Source of the DNA: Gemmobacter megaterium
GTDB taxonomy: Bacteria; Pseudomonadota; Alphaproteobacteria; Rhodobacterales; Rhodobacteraceae
NCBI RefSeq assembly: GCF_900156815.1
Contig: NZ_FTOT01000002.1
Span: 124,001 to 188,000, forward strand
DNA: 64,000 nt
Reading direction: 5' to 3'
The notes under the pieces were generated by a model that saw only the letters and a list, made by a program, of their open reading frames with translations, was not told the origin of the DNA and made no database searches. The position numbers and the translations under genes are program-made. Below, in pieces: positions 25,285-34,208 of this stretch. Each line of letters starts with the position of its first letter. Within the stretch, counting starts at the first letter, position 1.

Positions 25285-26475
25285 TCAGACGGCGCGAACC
25301 TCCTCGGCGGCCGCGATCAGCGCATTGGCCAGAAAGTCGATCTCCTCCGCCGTCAGCCGGGCCGGAAGCCGCAGATCGCAGGTGCGCAAAAGCATGGCGC
25401 GGGTCTTTGGCAACTCCGGTGTCTCGGCCAGGAACTGCCAGTTCCAGAACGCGCGCGCATTGTCGGGCGACAACCCGAACACATGGGCTGCCGCCCCGCG
25501 GCGCCGCGCGGCGGCTTCGAACCGGCGCGCCTGATCATCCGACCAGCCCCCGCGCAGGCGGAACTGAATGGAATCCGGCGCGCGCTGTTCGGGCGGCAAG
25601 GCCGGGGGAACGGCAAAATGCGCGGTCGCGTTCAGCCTGTCCGCCATGCGGTCGTGGTTGGCCCGGCCTTGCGCGACCCGGCGCGCGATTTCTGGCAGTT
25701 GGGGCCGGATCACCGCCGCAGAGAGATTCTGCATCCGCATGTTGTACAGCGGCAGCCGGTTCTGCCAGTGATGATAACTGTTCTGAAGGCCGGGATGCTT
25801 TTTCCAGTTGTATTCATAGGCGCCCGACATGATCACCGCCCGCGCGGCGATTTCGGGATCGTCGGTGACGAACATGCCGCCTTCGCCCGCATTCACCAGC
25901 TTGTAGGATTGAAAGCTGAAGGCGCCGATCCTGCCGATCGTGCCAATGTTGCGGCCCTGCCAGGTGGTGCCCAGCGAATGAGCCGCATCTTCGACCACGG
26001 GAATGTCACGCGCGCCGCACAACGCCATGATGGCATCCATGTCCGAGGTATGGCCGCGCATGTGACTGATCATCACCGCCGCCGCCCCGTCGAGCTTGGC
26101 CGCGAAATCGGCCATGTCGATGCGCAGGCTGTCGTCAACCTCGATCAGAACGGGGGTGCAATCCGCGTGCAACACCGCCGACGGCACAGCGGCAAAGGTG
26201 AAGGCGGGCACCAGCACCCTGGCCCCGCGCGGCAGGTCCAGCGCCTTGAGCGCGAGGAACAACGCCGCCGAACAGGACGACACCGCCAGCGCATAGCGCA
26301 CCCCCAGCAGCGCGGCGAACTCGGCCTCCAGCCGGGCCACGGGCGCCCCTTCGGGCGCCGTGTAGCGGAACAGATCGCCAGAGGCGAGCAATCGCTCGAT
26401 TTCGGCCATGGCGGCAGGCGGGATCGGTTCGGCGTCGTAGAGGTTGGGCGCCTGCGGCAGCAGATCGGCGGACAT
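25285..26475 (-). CDS. DegT/DnrJ/EryC1/StrS-family PLP aminotransferase
   Basis: A 396-residue fold-type I PLP enzyme. FSFQSYKLVNAGEGG carries the Schiff-base Lys192, VVEDAAHSLG (about 160-169) the cofactor-binding Asp, and SSCSAALFLALKAL the phosphate loop. Such enzymes usually transfer amino groups from glutamate to keto-sugars, but some act on other ketones or aldehydes. It follows the PuuB-like oxidase gene on the same strand after about 90 bases, so the pair may be an operon; no sugar-nucleotide genes are nearby, so a role in amine metabolism is conceivable. The substrate is not established. Confidence 0.85.
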   Translation of the reverse strand: MSADLLPQAPNLYDAEPIPPAAMAEIERLLASGDLFRYTAPEGAPVARLEAEFAALLGVRYALAVSSCSAALFLALKALDLPRGARVLVPAFTFAAVPSAVLHADCTPVLIEVDDSLRIDMADFAAKLDGAAAVMISHMRGHTSDMDAIMALCGARDIPVVEDAAHSLGTTWQGRNIGTIGRIGAFSFQSYKLVNAGEGGMFVTDDPEIAARAVIMSGAYEYNWKKHPGLQNSYHHWQNRLPLYNMRMQNLSAAVIRPQLPEIARRVAQGRANHDRMADRLNATAHFAVPPALPPEQRAPDSIQFRLRGGWSDDQARRFEAAARRRGAAAHVFGLSPDNARAFWNWQFLAETPELPKTRAMLLRTCDLRLPARLTAEEIDFLANALIAAAEEVRAV

Positions 26476-26567
26476 GGGTCATTCCTGATCGGGGGCCTCG
26501 CGGGCCTTCGGTGCACCGAATATACGCTGGAGCGGGGATTTTCCAGCGGCGCGTTGCACACCGGCGG

Positions 26568-27860
26568 TCAGATGCCCAGCCGGTCGCGCAGGGCAAACCA
26601 TGTCATCGCCAGCACAAGCACCGGATGCCGCAACAGCGTGCCGCCGGGAAACCGCGGCGTGGGCAGACGGGCCATCACATCGAACCGTGCGGTCTGGCCT
26701 GCAATGGCCTCGGCCATGATCTGCCCTGCCATGGTGGCCAGTGCCACCCCGTGACCGGAATAGCCCGAAGCCGACAGCACATTCGGCTGCGGCCGGATGA
26801 AACAGGGGTTGCGCGTGGGCGTGATGGCCAGCGTGCCGCCCCAGGCATGGTCGATCCGCGCATCGGCAAGCTGGGGGTAGACCTGCAACATCGGCTTGCG
26901 CACCGTCGCCGGAATATCGGGAAACCGCCAGCCATAGCTTTCTCCCCCCCCGAACAACAGGCGCCCGTCAGGGGTCTGGCGCCAGTAGTTCACCACAAAG
27001 CGGGAATCGGCCACGGCCACCGGGCGCGACAAAGGCGCGCGGCTGCCCAGCGGCTCGGTCGCCACGATGAAATTGTTGATCGGCATGACCCGCGCCGCCA
27101 CCTTTGGATCCAGCCCACCGAGATAGCCATTGCAGGCAAGAATCACATGGTCGGCCCGAACCTCGCCCGCCGCCGTGCGCAGCCGCGCCGGACGACCGGG
27201 CTCCAGCGCCAGAACCTCGCTGTCCTCATGGATCACCGCGCCCGCCGCTTCGGCAGCCCGCGCCAGCCCCAGCGCAAAGTTCAACGGATGAATATGTGCC
27301 GCGCCACCATCCAGCTCGCCCCCCGCATAGACATCGGTACCCAGCAGGCCGGCGGTTTCGGCACGATCAAGCGGCGCGATCTGGTCATACCCGTAGTCCT
27401 CGGCCAGATGCGCGGCATAGCGACGGGCCGCCTCGACCTCTGACATGTGCTGAAAGGCATGGGCAACGCCAGGACGCCAATCGGCGCCGGGCATGTCGCG
27501 GGCCAGGTCGCAAACCAGGGCCTTGGCCGATTCGGCGATCTGCCACAGATGGCGCGCATCGTCGCGGCCCAGCCGTGCGGCGATCCAGTCCTGATCAAGA
27601 CGCTGGCCAGAACCCACCTGCCCCCCGTTGCGCCCCGAGGCCCCCCAACCCACGCGATGCGCCTCAAGCACCATGACCCGCAGCCCCTGCCGCGCCAGAT
27701 GCCATGCCGACGACAGGCCGGTATAGCCGCCCCCCACCACACAGACATCCACACAGACTTCCCCCCGCAAGGCCACCCGGCGCGGCGCGTCCACAGCCGT
27801 CGCCGCGTACCACGAGGCCGGATAGCTGCCCGGACGGTCATTTGCATGAAGCAGGTTCAT
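26568..27860 (-). CDS. puuB: PuuB-like FAD-dependent oxidoreductase (gamma-glutamylputrescine oxidase family)
   Basis: A 430-residue DAO-family flavoprotein. VCVVGGGYTGLSSAWHLA is the FAD dinucleotide fold (from about residue 37) and GASGRNGGQVGSGQ the flavin-contact block shared with E. coli PuuB; GYSGHGVALATMAG near the end also matches. PuuB oxidises gamma-glutamylputrescine to the aldehyde, releasing hydrogen peroxide. The start at 27860 has GGAG seven bases upstream; GTG at 27866 lies too close to it. The PuuA-like ligase and an amidotransferase gene are divergent on the other side of a 355-bp region, which supports an amine-catabolic role. Confidence 0.82.
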   Translation of the reverse strand: MNLLHANDRPGSYPASWYAATAVDAPRRVALRGEVCVDVCVVGGGYTGLSSAWHLARQGLRVMVLEAHRVGWGASGRNGGQVGSGQRLDQDWIAARLGRDDARHLWQIAESAKALVCDLARDMPGADWRPGVAHAFQHMSEVEAARRYAAHLAEDYGYDQIAPLDRAETAGLLGTDVYAGGELDGGAAHIHPLNFALGLARAAEAAGAVIHEDSEVLALEPGRPARLRTAAGEVRADHVILACNGYLGGLDPKVAARVMPINNFIVATEPLGSRAPLSRPVAVADSRFVVNYWRQTPDGRLLFGGGESYGWRFPDIPATVRKPMLQVYPQLADARIDHAWGGTLAITPTRNPCFIRPQPNVLSASGYSGHGVALATMAGQIMAEAIAGQTARFDVMARLPTPRFPGGTLLRHPVLVLAMTWFALRDRLGI

Positions 27861-28215
27861 CAGCACTCTCCGAAATGCGCCGCGACCCTAGCCCTTCGCG
27901 GCCCGGTTGGAAATGGGCGCCCCGACCGGACCACACACCCAGCCCCCACCCGACCCTCCGGGAGGGGTATTTTTCGCAAGATGAAATCGCAACCGGGTTC
28001 GAGGTGCTTTCATCTTGCCAAAAATACCCCCGCCGGAGGCGTCCGCCGCAGCAACCGGGCCGTGTCATCAGGCAGAGGCACCAGCGCGCCGCGCAAGCGG
28101 CGCAGGGCCCAAGGCCACGGGAATGCCCTGGGGCATTCACACGGGTGCGGGAGCCCCCCTTGCCCGCCCCCCGGCCCGCGGGCTACGATGCGCGCATTCA
28201 TCATCCGAGAGTTCC
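27861..28215. other. 355-bp divergent region between puuB and the amidotransferase gene
   Basis: No gene seen. It contains an inverted pair of the dispersed GGGTATTTT/GGCAAGATGAA element forming a long hairpin (27955-28039), and GC-rich sequence on both sides that should hold the two divergent promoters, which I could not place. Confidence 0.6.
27955..28039. repeat. Inverted pair of the dispersed intergenic repeat
   Basis: Left arm 27955-27986 reads CCTCCGGGAGGGGTA, TTTTTCGCAAGATGAAA. Right arm 28008-28039 is its inverted copy with two or three mismatches (TTTCATCTTGCCAAAA, ATACCCCCGCCGGAGG). The loop is 21 bases. About 29 of 32 positions pair, so the transcript would form one long hairpin. 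Each arm is a copy of the element also found at 30346, 45247, 57104 and 63064. Confidence 0.85.
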
Positions 28216-28905
28216 ATGCTGATCGGCATCCTGCAAACCGGCCATGCGCCAGACGCCCTTGTCGCGCAATCCGGCACCTATCCCGACATGTTCCGCAATC
28301 TGCTGGCCGGGCGGGGCTTCACCTTCCGCGACTATGCCGTCGTGGACATGCAGTTCCCCGCAGACGTCCATGACTGCGACGGCTGGTTGCTGACCGGCTC
28401 GCGCCATGGCGCCTATGAGGATCATCCCTTCATCGCGCCGCTGGAGGCGTTCATCCGCCGCGCCTATGCCGCGCATGTGCCCATGGTCGGCATCTGCTTT
28501 GGCCATCAGATCATCGCCCAGGCGCTGGGAGGCAAGGTGGAGAAATTCGCAGGCGGCTGGTCTGTCGGCGCGCAGGACTACGATTTTGGCGGCGAGACCA
28601 TCCGGCTGAACGCCTGGCATCAGGATCAGGTCACCGCCCTGCCCCCTGGCGCGCAGGTGGTGGCGACCAGCCCCTTCTGCACCCATGCCGCGCTGGCCTA
28701 TGGCGACCGTGCCTATACCGTGCAGGCACATCCCGAGTTTTCGAGCGATTTCGTGTCCGGGCTGATGGACAAGCGCGGCAAGGGCGTCGTGCCCGAGGCG
28801 CTGATGGACGCCGCACGCGACCGGCTGGACCAACCGCTTGACGACCAGACCATTGCCGCGCGCATTGCCGCCTTTTTCAAGGCGCCGCGCGGCCAGAAAA
28901 GGTAA
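28216..28905 (+). CDS. Class I glutamine amidotransferase-like protein
   Basis: A 229-residue GATase1-fold protein. VGICFGHQIIAQALGG holds the nucleophile Cys94, and QAHPEFSSDF the His and Glu of the triad. The fold and motif order match GMP-synthase-type glutaminase domains without a synthetase partner. In the putrescine pathway the GATase1-fold hydrolase PuuD cuts gamma-glutamyl-GABA, so this could fill that role next to a PuuA-like ligase, though its motifs look more like the GMP-synthase-like group. It ends five bases before the ligase gene, indicating an operon. Confidence 0.82.
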   Translation: MLIGILQTGHAPDALVAQSGTYPDMFRNLLAGRGFTFRDYAVVDMQFPADVHDCDGWLLTGSRHGAYEDHPFIAPLEAFIRRAYAAHVPMVGICFGHQIIAQALGGKVEKFAGGWSVGAQDYDFGGETIRLNAWHQDQVTALPPGAQVVATSPFCTHAALAYGDRAYTVQAHPEFSSDFVSGLMDKRGKGVVPEALMDAARDRLDQPLDDQTIAARIAAFFKAPRGQKR

Positions 28906-28910
28906 TCCCC

Positions 28911-30275
28911 ATGTCCGGTGAATGGACCGAGAAGCTGCCCGAAGCCGCCCGCGACTATGTCTCGGGCCGTCGTCTGGACGAGGTGGAATGCATCGTGCCC
29001 GACATTGCCGGGGTGGCGCGCGGCAAGGCGATGCCCGCCTTCAAGTTCGAGCATCAGAAGAGCTTTTTCCTGCCGACCTCGATCTTCTTGCAGACGATCA
29101 CCGGCGAATGGGCCGATGCGCCCAAGGGCGAGGATGAATACAAGGAACCGGACATGACGCTGGTTCCCGACTTCACCACGGCGACCGCGGCGCCCTGGAC
29201 CGCCGACATCACCTTGCAGATCATCCATGATGCGCTGGACCAGAAGGGCGATCCGGTGCCGACCGCGCCGCGCAACGTGCTCAAGCATGTTCTGGGGCTG
29301 TATGCGGCCGAAGGCTGGCGCCCGGTGGTGGCGCCCGAGATGGAGTTCTTCTTTGTCGCACCGAACCTCGACCCCAACATGCCGGTACAGCCCCCGATGG
29401 GCCGGTCCGGTCGGAGGGCGGCCGCCAAACAGGCCTATTCCATGAGCGCGGTGGACGAATACGGCAAGGTGATCGACGACATCTATGATTTTGCCGAGGC
29501 CATGGGGCTGGAGATCGACGGCATCCTGCAAGAAGGTGGCGCTGGTCAGGTGGAAATCAACCTCGCGCATGGCAACCCTGTCGATCTGGCCGACCATATC
29601 TTCTATTTCAAGCGGATGATCCGCGAGGCGGCGTTGCGCCACCAGTGTTTCGCCACCTTCATGGCCAAGCCGATCGAGGGCGAGCCGGGCAGCGCCATGC
29701 ATATCCATCATTCGGTGGTGGACATTGCCACGGGACGCAACATCTTTTCCGACGAGCAGGGCCGCGAAACGCCGGCCTTCCTGCATTTCATCGCCGGAAT
29801 GCAGACGCATCTGCCAGCCGCAGTTGCGCTGCTGGCGCCCTATGTGAACAGCTATCGCCGCTATGTTCCCGACTTTGCCGCGCCGATCAATCTGGAATGG
29901 GGCCGCGACAACCGTACGACGGGGCTGCGGGTGCCGATTTCCGGCCCCGAGGCGCGACGGGTGGAAAACCGGCTGGCCGGGATGGATTGCAACCCCTACC
30001 TTGGCCTCGCCGCCAGTCTGGCCTGCGGCTATCTGGGCCTGAAAGAAGGCAAGGCGCCGCGCCCGGAATGCACGGTCAATGCCTATATGGGTGCGGATGA
30101 GCTGCCGTTGAACCTGTCCGATGCCATCGACCTGCTGGAAGAGGATGCCGCGCTGGTCGAGGTGCTGGGGCCGGATTTCGTGGCGCTGTATGCCTCGGTG
30201 AAGCGGCATGAATACAAGGAGTTCCAGCAGGTCATCAGCCCTTGGGAGCGTGAGCATCTGTTGCTGAACGTCTGA
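28911..30275 (+). CDS. Glutamine-synthetase-family ligase, PuuA-like
   Basis: A 454-residue single-domain member of the glutamine synthetase family. VAPEMEFFFV, MHIHHSVVD and WGRDNRTTGLRVP match the metal, ATP and glutamate-binding blocks. Length and sequence style fit gamma-glutamylpolyamine synthetases (PuuA/GlnA3-like) rather than true glutamine synthetase: the adenylylation loop is absent. It would ligate glutamate to an amine, feeding the PuuB-like oxidase encoded divergently. It shares an operon with the amidotransferase gene. A hairpin-rich end with one copy of the dispersed repeat follows. Confidence 0.85.
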   Translation: MSGEWTEKLPEAARDYVSGRRLDEVECIVPDIAGVARGKAMPAFKFEHQKSFFLPTSIFLQTITGEWADAPKGEDEYKEPDMTLVPDFTTATAAPWTADITLQIIHDALDQKGDPVPTAPRNVLKHVLGLYAAEGWRPVVAPEMEFFFVAPNLDPNMPVQPPMGRSGRRAAAKQAYSMSAVDEYGKVIDDIYDFAEAMGLEIDGILQEGGAGQVEINLAHGNPVDLADHIFYFKRMIREAALRHQCFATFMAKPIEGEPGSAMHIHHSVVDIATGRNIFSDEQGRETPAFLHFIAGMQTHLPAAVALLAPYVNSYRRYVPDFAAPINLEWGRDNRTTGLRVPISGPEARRVENRLAGMDCNPYLGLAASLACGYLGLKEGKAPRPECTVNAYMGADELPLNLSDAIDLLEEDAALVEVLGPDFVALYASVKRHEYKEFQQVISPWEREHLLLNV

Positions 30276-30345
30276 GCCTCCCTGGCGGCGGGCGCCGCCG
30301 GTGCATAGCCGGATGCGGCGCCTTGGGGCCCTGGGCGGCGGATTT

Positions 30346-30366
30346 GGGTATTTGCGGCAAGATGAA
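30346..30366 (+). repeat. Dispersed intergenic repeat, copy near 30.35 kb
   Basis: GGGTATTTGCGGCAAGATGAA, here downstream of the ligase gene on the plus strand. It is one base shorter in the T-run than other copies. Confidence 0.8.
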
Positions 30367-30384
30367 TGGGCAGGGCAGTCCTGG

Positions 30385-31644
30385 TCAGCGGATCAGGATG
30401 GCGCGGAAGTCGTTGACATTGGTGCCGGTGGGCCCTGGTGTGAACAGATCACCCAGCGCGTCGAAGGCCGTCCAGGCGTTGTTGTCAGCCAATAGAGCGG
30501 CGGGATCATGCCCGAGCGCGCGCAGCGACGCGGCGGTGCTGCCGGTGGCAAAGGCGCCTGCATTCTGTTCGGATCCGTCGATACCATCGGTATCGGCGGC
30601 CAAGGCGGCAAAGGGGAGACCCTCGGTGGCAAGTGCAAGCGCAAGCAGGAATTCCGAATTGCGCCCGCCCTTGCCCTGGCCCTTGAGCGTGACGGTGGTT
30701 TCGCCCCCCGACAGGAGGACGACGGGCCGGGCAAAGGGACGGTCGCGCAGCGCGACCTCGCGGGCGATGGCGGCATGGACGCGGGCGACCTCGCGCGCTT
30801 CGCCTTCGATCGCATCCGACAGGATGACGGCGGGAATGCCAAGGGCCTGAGCCTGGGCGGCCGCGGCCTCGAGCGACAGGCGGGCCGAGGCGATGACCTG
30901 AACGCTGGTGCGGGCAAAGGCGGGGTCGGCCGGGTCGGGGGCCAGTCCGCGATGACCTGCCAGCCAGTCGGCCACGGTGGGCGGCAGGTCGATGCGCCAG
31001 TTGGCCACCAGCGCGCGGGCCTGGGTGCGGCTGGTGGCATCGGGAACCGTGGGGCCAGACGCAACCTGCGCCGGATCATCGCCCGGCACATCCGACACCA
31101 CCAGCGTAACCACCTGTGCCGGGGCGGCCGCCAGTGCCAGCCGCCCGCCCTTGATGCCCGAGACCTGCTTGCGGATCGCATTCATGGCCGAGATCGGCGC
31201 CCCCGATGCCAGCAGCGCGCGGTTCAGCGCCGCCTCGTCCTCCAGCGTCAGATCGCCGGGGGGCATGGGCAGCAGGGCCGATCCGCCGCCGCAGATCAGC
31301 GCCACGACCAGATCGTCAGGGCCAAGGCCAGACACCGCCTGCATCAGCGCGGCAGAGGCCGCAAGGCCCGCCGCATCCGGCACGGGATGCGCCGCCTCGA
31401 TCACGCGGATATGCCGGGTCGGGCAGGCATAGCCATAGCGGGTGACGACCACCCCGGAGAGAGGGCCGTCCCACAGCGTTTCAAAGGCCGCTGCAAGTTG
31501 CGCCGCCCCCTTGCCTGCCCCGACCACCACGGTCCGGCCCGCTGGCCGCGCGGGCAGATGCGCGGCCAGGGCGCGGGCGGGATCGGCGGCCGCGACGGCC
31601 GTGTCGAAAAGGCGGGTCAGCAAGGTGCGGTCGGTCTGGTCCAT
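30385..31644 (-). CDS. Glycerate 2-kinase (DUF4147/MOFRL family)
   Basis: A 419-residue protein of the GckA/TtuD family, which phosphorylates D-glycerate to 2-phosphoglycerate (or converts hydroxypyruvate-derived glycerate). VVGAGKGAAQLAAAFE near the N-terminus and VALICGGGSALLPMP are typical of the DUF4147 domain; the C-terminal MOFRL domain contains GRNSEFLLALALA and DGIDGSEQNAGAF. The start at 31644 (MDQTDRTLL) gives normal length; the ribosome site is weak. It is convergent with the ligase gene and about 50 bases before the next ABC operon ends. Confidence 0.92.
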   Translation of the reverse strand: MDQTDRTLLTRLFDTAVAAADPARALAAHLPARPAGRTVVVGAGKGAAQLAAAFETLWDGPLSGVVVTRYGYACPTRHIRVIEAAHPVPDAAGLAASAALMQAVSGLGPDDLVVALICGGGSALLPMPPGDLTLEDEAALNRALLASGAPISAMNAIRKQVSGIKGGRLALAAAPAQVVTLVVSDVPGDDPAQVASGPTVPDATSRTQARALVANWRIDLPPTVADWLAGHRGLAPDPADPAFARTSVQVIASARLSLEAAAAQAQALGIPAVILSDAIEGEAREVARVHAAIAREVALRDRPFARPVVLLSGGETTVTLKGQGKGGRNSEFLLALALATEGLPFAALAADTDGIDGSEQNAGAFATGSTAASLRALGHDPAALLADNNAWTAFDALGDLFTPGPTGTNVNDFRAILIR

Positions 31645-31694
31645 GGGGCGACCATAGCGCCAATCCGCCGCGTCGCCAGCGGTTTTCGGGCCGC

Positions 31695-32495
31695 CTAGAA
31701 CCAATCGGTATCCGGATCGGGATCGGGGATCGCCGCCAGCAATTCGCGGGTATAGGCGGCCTGGGGATGGGCAAACACCTCGTCGCAGGGGCCATCCTCG
31801 ACGATCTGGCCCTGATAGAGCACGATCACCCGGTCACACAACCGCCGGATTACCGACAGGTCATGGCTGATGAAGGCCAGTGTCAGCCCCAGATCGCGCA
31901 CCCGGTCCTTGAGGATGGCCAGCACCTGCGCCTGGCTGGAGACGTCGAGGCCCGAGACGATTTCATCCGCCAGGATGAAATCGGGCCGCAGCGCGATGGC
32001 GCGGGCGATGCCCACGCGCTGACGCTGACCGCCGGACAGTTCATGCGGATAGCGGCTGGCAAAGCTGCGCGGCAGTCCGACCTGATCCAGCGCGCGCAGG
32101 GCCGTCTCGTGCGGGGCCTCGACGCCGTGCAGGATCAGCGGGGCGGCGATGATCTGTCCCACCCGGTGACGCGGATTGAGCGAGGACATCGGATCCTGAA
32201 AGATCATCTGGATCCGCCGACGGTAGGGGCGCAAGGCCGCCTCGGGCAGATGCGTGATGTCGGTGCCCTCGAACAGCACCCGCCCGCCCGAAGGTTCGAG
32301 CAGGCGCAACAGCGCGCGGCCCAGCGTGGACTTGCCCGACCCCGAGCCGCCGACGATGCCCACGATCTCGCCGCGCCGGATGCGGAAGGTCAGGCCCTTG
32401 AGGATCTCCAGCCGGGGGGCGGGGCCGAACAGCGGCTTGCGCGCCATATCGGCCAGCGACAGGCGCAGCCCTTGCACGTCGTAGATGTCATCCAT
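31695..32495 (-). CDS. Peptide-type ABC transporter ATP-binding protein (DppF class), second system
   Basis: A 266-residue ATPase. Walker [10 protein letters not shown], signature LSGGQRQRV and Walker [12 protein letters not shown] are all present; the Walker B neighbourhood reads DEIVSGLD where most relatives have DEPVSALD. The C-terminal oligopeptide extension is short. The start at 32495 ([10 protein letters not shown]) overlaps the end of the DppD-like gene by eight bases. It is the last gene of the operon that begins with a CrtI-like flavoprotein and a solute-binding protein. Confidence 0.92.
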   Translation of the reverse strand: MDDIYDVQGLRLSLADMARKPLFGPAPRLEILKGLTFRIRRGEIVGIVGGSGSGKSTLGRALLRLLEPSGGRVLFEGTDITHLPEAALRPYRRRIQMIFQDPMSSLNPRHRVGQIIAAPLILHGVEAPHETALRALDQVGLPRSFASRYPHELSGGQRQRVGIARAIALRPDFILADEIVSGLDVSSQAQVLAILKDRVRDLGLTLAFISHDLSVIRRLCDRVIVLYQGQIVEDGPCDEVFAHPQAAYTRELLAAIPDPDPDTDWF

Positions 32496-33360
32496 GGCGC
32501 TGCATCCTGTCTGCGGCGGCCACCTCGGCCCGGACCGCCTGCACCACATGGTCGGGCACCGGGGTCAGGCTGGCGGCGGGGTCATCGTGGCGCGGGGTCG
32601 CGGCCAGAAGGGCGGCAGAATAGGGATGGCCCGGCGCCTTGAAGAACGACCGCACGTCGGTCTGTTCCAGCACCATCCCGCCATACAGAACCGTCATCTT
32701 CTGGCAGATCTTGGCGACCACCCCCAGATCATGCGTCACGAACAGCAGCGCCGTGTTGTGGCGCGCCTGCATGTCGCGGATCAGGCGCAGGATCTGCTTT
32801 TGCACCGTCACATCCAGCGCCGTCGTCGGTTCATCCGCCACGATCAGCTTTGGCTCGGCCGCAAAGGCCGATGCGATCAGGATGCGTTGGCGCATCCCGC
32901 CTGACAATTCATGCGGGTAGCAGCGCAAGACCCGGTCGGGATCGGGGATCTGCACCTCGGCCAGACTCTCGCGCGCCCGGTCGCGCGCACGCGCCTTGTC
33001 CCAGCCCAGAATGTCGACCAGCCGGTCGGTGATCTGCGGCGCGATGCGGCGGCTGGGGTTCAGCGCCGTCAGGGGATCCTGCGGGATCAGCGCCGCCTTG
33101 GCCCCGATGCGTTGGCGGCGCAGCCGGGGCGGCAGGGCCAGCAGGTTTTCGCCATCCATCTCGATCACGCCGCCCAGCACCTCGGCCGAACGTGGCAGAA
33201 TGCCCAGGATCGCCTTGCCGATCATCGACTTGCCAGCACCGCTTTCCCCGACCAGCCCCATCACCTCGCCTGCATCCACAGACAGGGAAACGCCGCGCAG
33301 CAGCCGGTCGCCGGTGCCTTTCAGGCCGACAGTCAGGTTCTCGATATGCAGATAGCTCAT
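32488..33360 (-). CDS. Peptide-type ABC transporter ATP-binding protein (DppD class), second system
   Basis: A 290-residue ATPase with Walker A GESGAGKSM, signature LSGGMRQRI and Walker B LIVADEPTTALD. The C-terminal domain is shorter than in full DppD proteins. ATGA overlap with the DppC-like permease upstream. It pairs with the DppF-like ATPase downstream. Confidence 0.93.
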   Translation of the reverse strand: MSYLHIENLTVGLKGTGDRLLRGVSLSVDAGEVMGLVGESGAGKSMIGKAILGILPRSAEVLGGVIEMDGENLLALPPRLRRQRIGAKAALIPQDPLTALNPSRRIAPQITDRLVDILGWDKARARDRARESLAEVQIPDPDRVLRCYPHELSGGMRQRILIASAFAAEPKLIVADEPTTALDVTVQKQILRLIRDMQARHNTALLFVTHDLGVVAKICQKMTVLYGGMVLEQTDVRSFFKAPGHPYSAALLAATPRHDDPAASLTPVPDHVVQAVRAEVAAADRMQRHG

Positions 33361-34208
33361 CGCAACACCGGATCAAAGCGGTCCTTCAACCCTTCGCCCA
33401 GTTGGGAAAAGGACAGGACGGTCAGGAACAGCGCAACCAGCGGGACCACCAGCACCCACCATGCCTGATGGATCGAGGTGCGCCCCTCGGCGATCATCCC
33501 GCCCCAGGTGGGCTGGTCGGTCGAGATCGACAGGTTCACAAAGGACAGGATCGCCTCGACAATCACCGCAATGCCCATTTCCAGCGTCAGCAGCACCACG
33601 ATGGTGGGCAGCACATTGGGCAGGATTTCCACCAGCAAGGTGGAAAACCGCCCCCGTCCCGCCACCTGCGCCGAGGCGACATAATCCATTGCGCCCTGCC
33701 CCATCGCCTCGGCCCGCACCACGCGGGCAAAGCGCGTCCAGTCGATGATCACAATGGCAATGATGATCGAGGTCAGCCCCGGCCCCATCACCGCGATCAG
33801 CAGGATGGCGAACAGCACCGGAGGAAAGGCCATCCAGATGTCGATGAACCGCGACACCACCATATCCACCCAGCCGCGATAGAATCCCGCCAGCAGCCCC
33901 AACGCGGCCCCCAGCACTGCCGTGGCCAGCCCGGCGACCAGCGCCACGGCAAAGGCCACACGGGCCCCGTGCAACAGGCGGCTCAGCACATCGCGCCCCA
34001 GTGAATCGGTGCCCAGCCAATACAGCGGATCGGCCCCCTGCACCCAGAAGGGCGGCATCCGCCCGGCGAACAGATCCTGCGCCAGCGGATCATGCGGCGC
34101 GATCCACGGCGCCAACAGCGCCGCCCCCGCCGCCAGCATCAGCCAGCCGCCCGACAACCACAGCCGCAGCCCTGCCCGGCGCCTGACCCTGGAACGTCCG
34201 TCAAGCAT
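33357..34208 (-). CDS. Peptide-type ABC transporter permease (DppC class), second system
   Basis: A 283-residue membrane permease with an N-terminal helix (about 17-36), the OppC N-terminal element WIAPHDPLAQDLFAGRM, and a domain of five helices. The EAA-like loop reads VASAQVAGRGRFSTLLVEILPN. It overlaps the DppB-like gene by eight bases and the ATPase by four, so the whole set is translationally linked. Confidence 0.93.
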   Translation of the reverse strand: MLDGRSRVRRRAGLRLWLSGGWLMLAAGAALLAPWIAPHDPLAQDLFAGRMPPFWVQGADPLYWLGTDSLGRDVLSRLLHGARVAFAVALVAGLATAVLGAALGLLAGFYRGWVDMVVSRFIDIWMAFPPVLFAILLIAVMGPGLTSIIIAIVIIDWTRFARVVRAEAMGQGAMDYVASAQVAGRGRFSTLLVEILPNVLPTIVVLLTLEMGIAVIVEAILSFVNLSISTDQPTWGGMIAEGRTSIHQAWWVLVVPLVALFLTVLSFSQLGEGLKDRFDPVLR

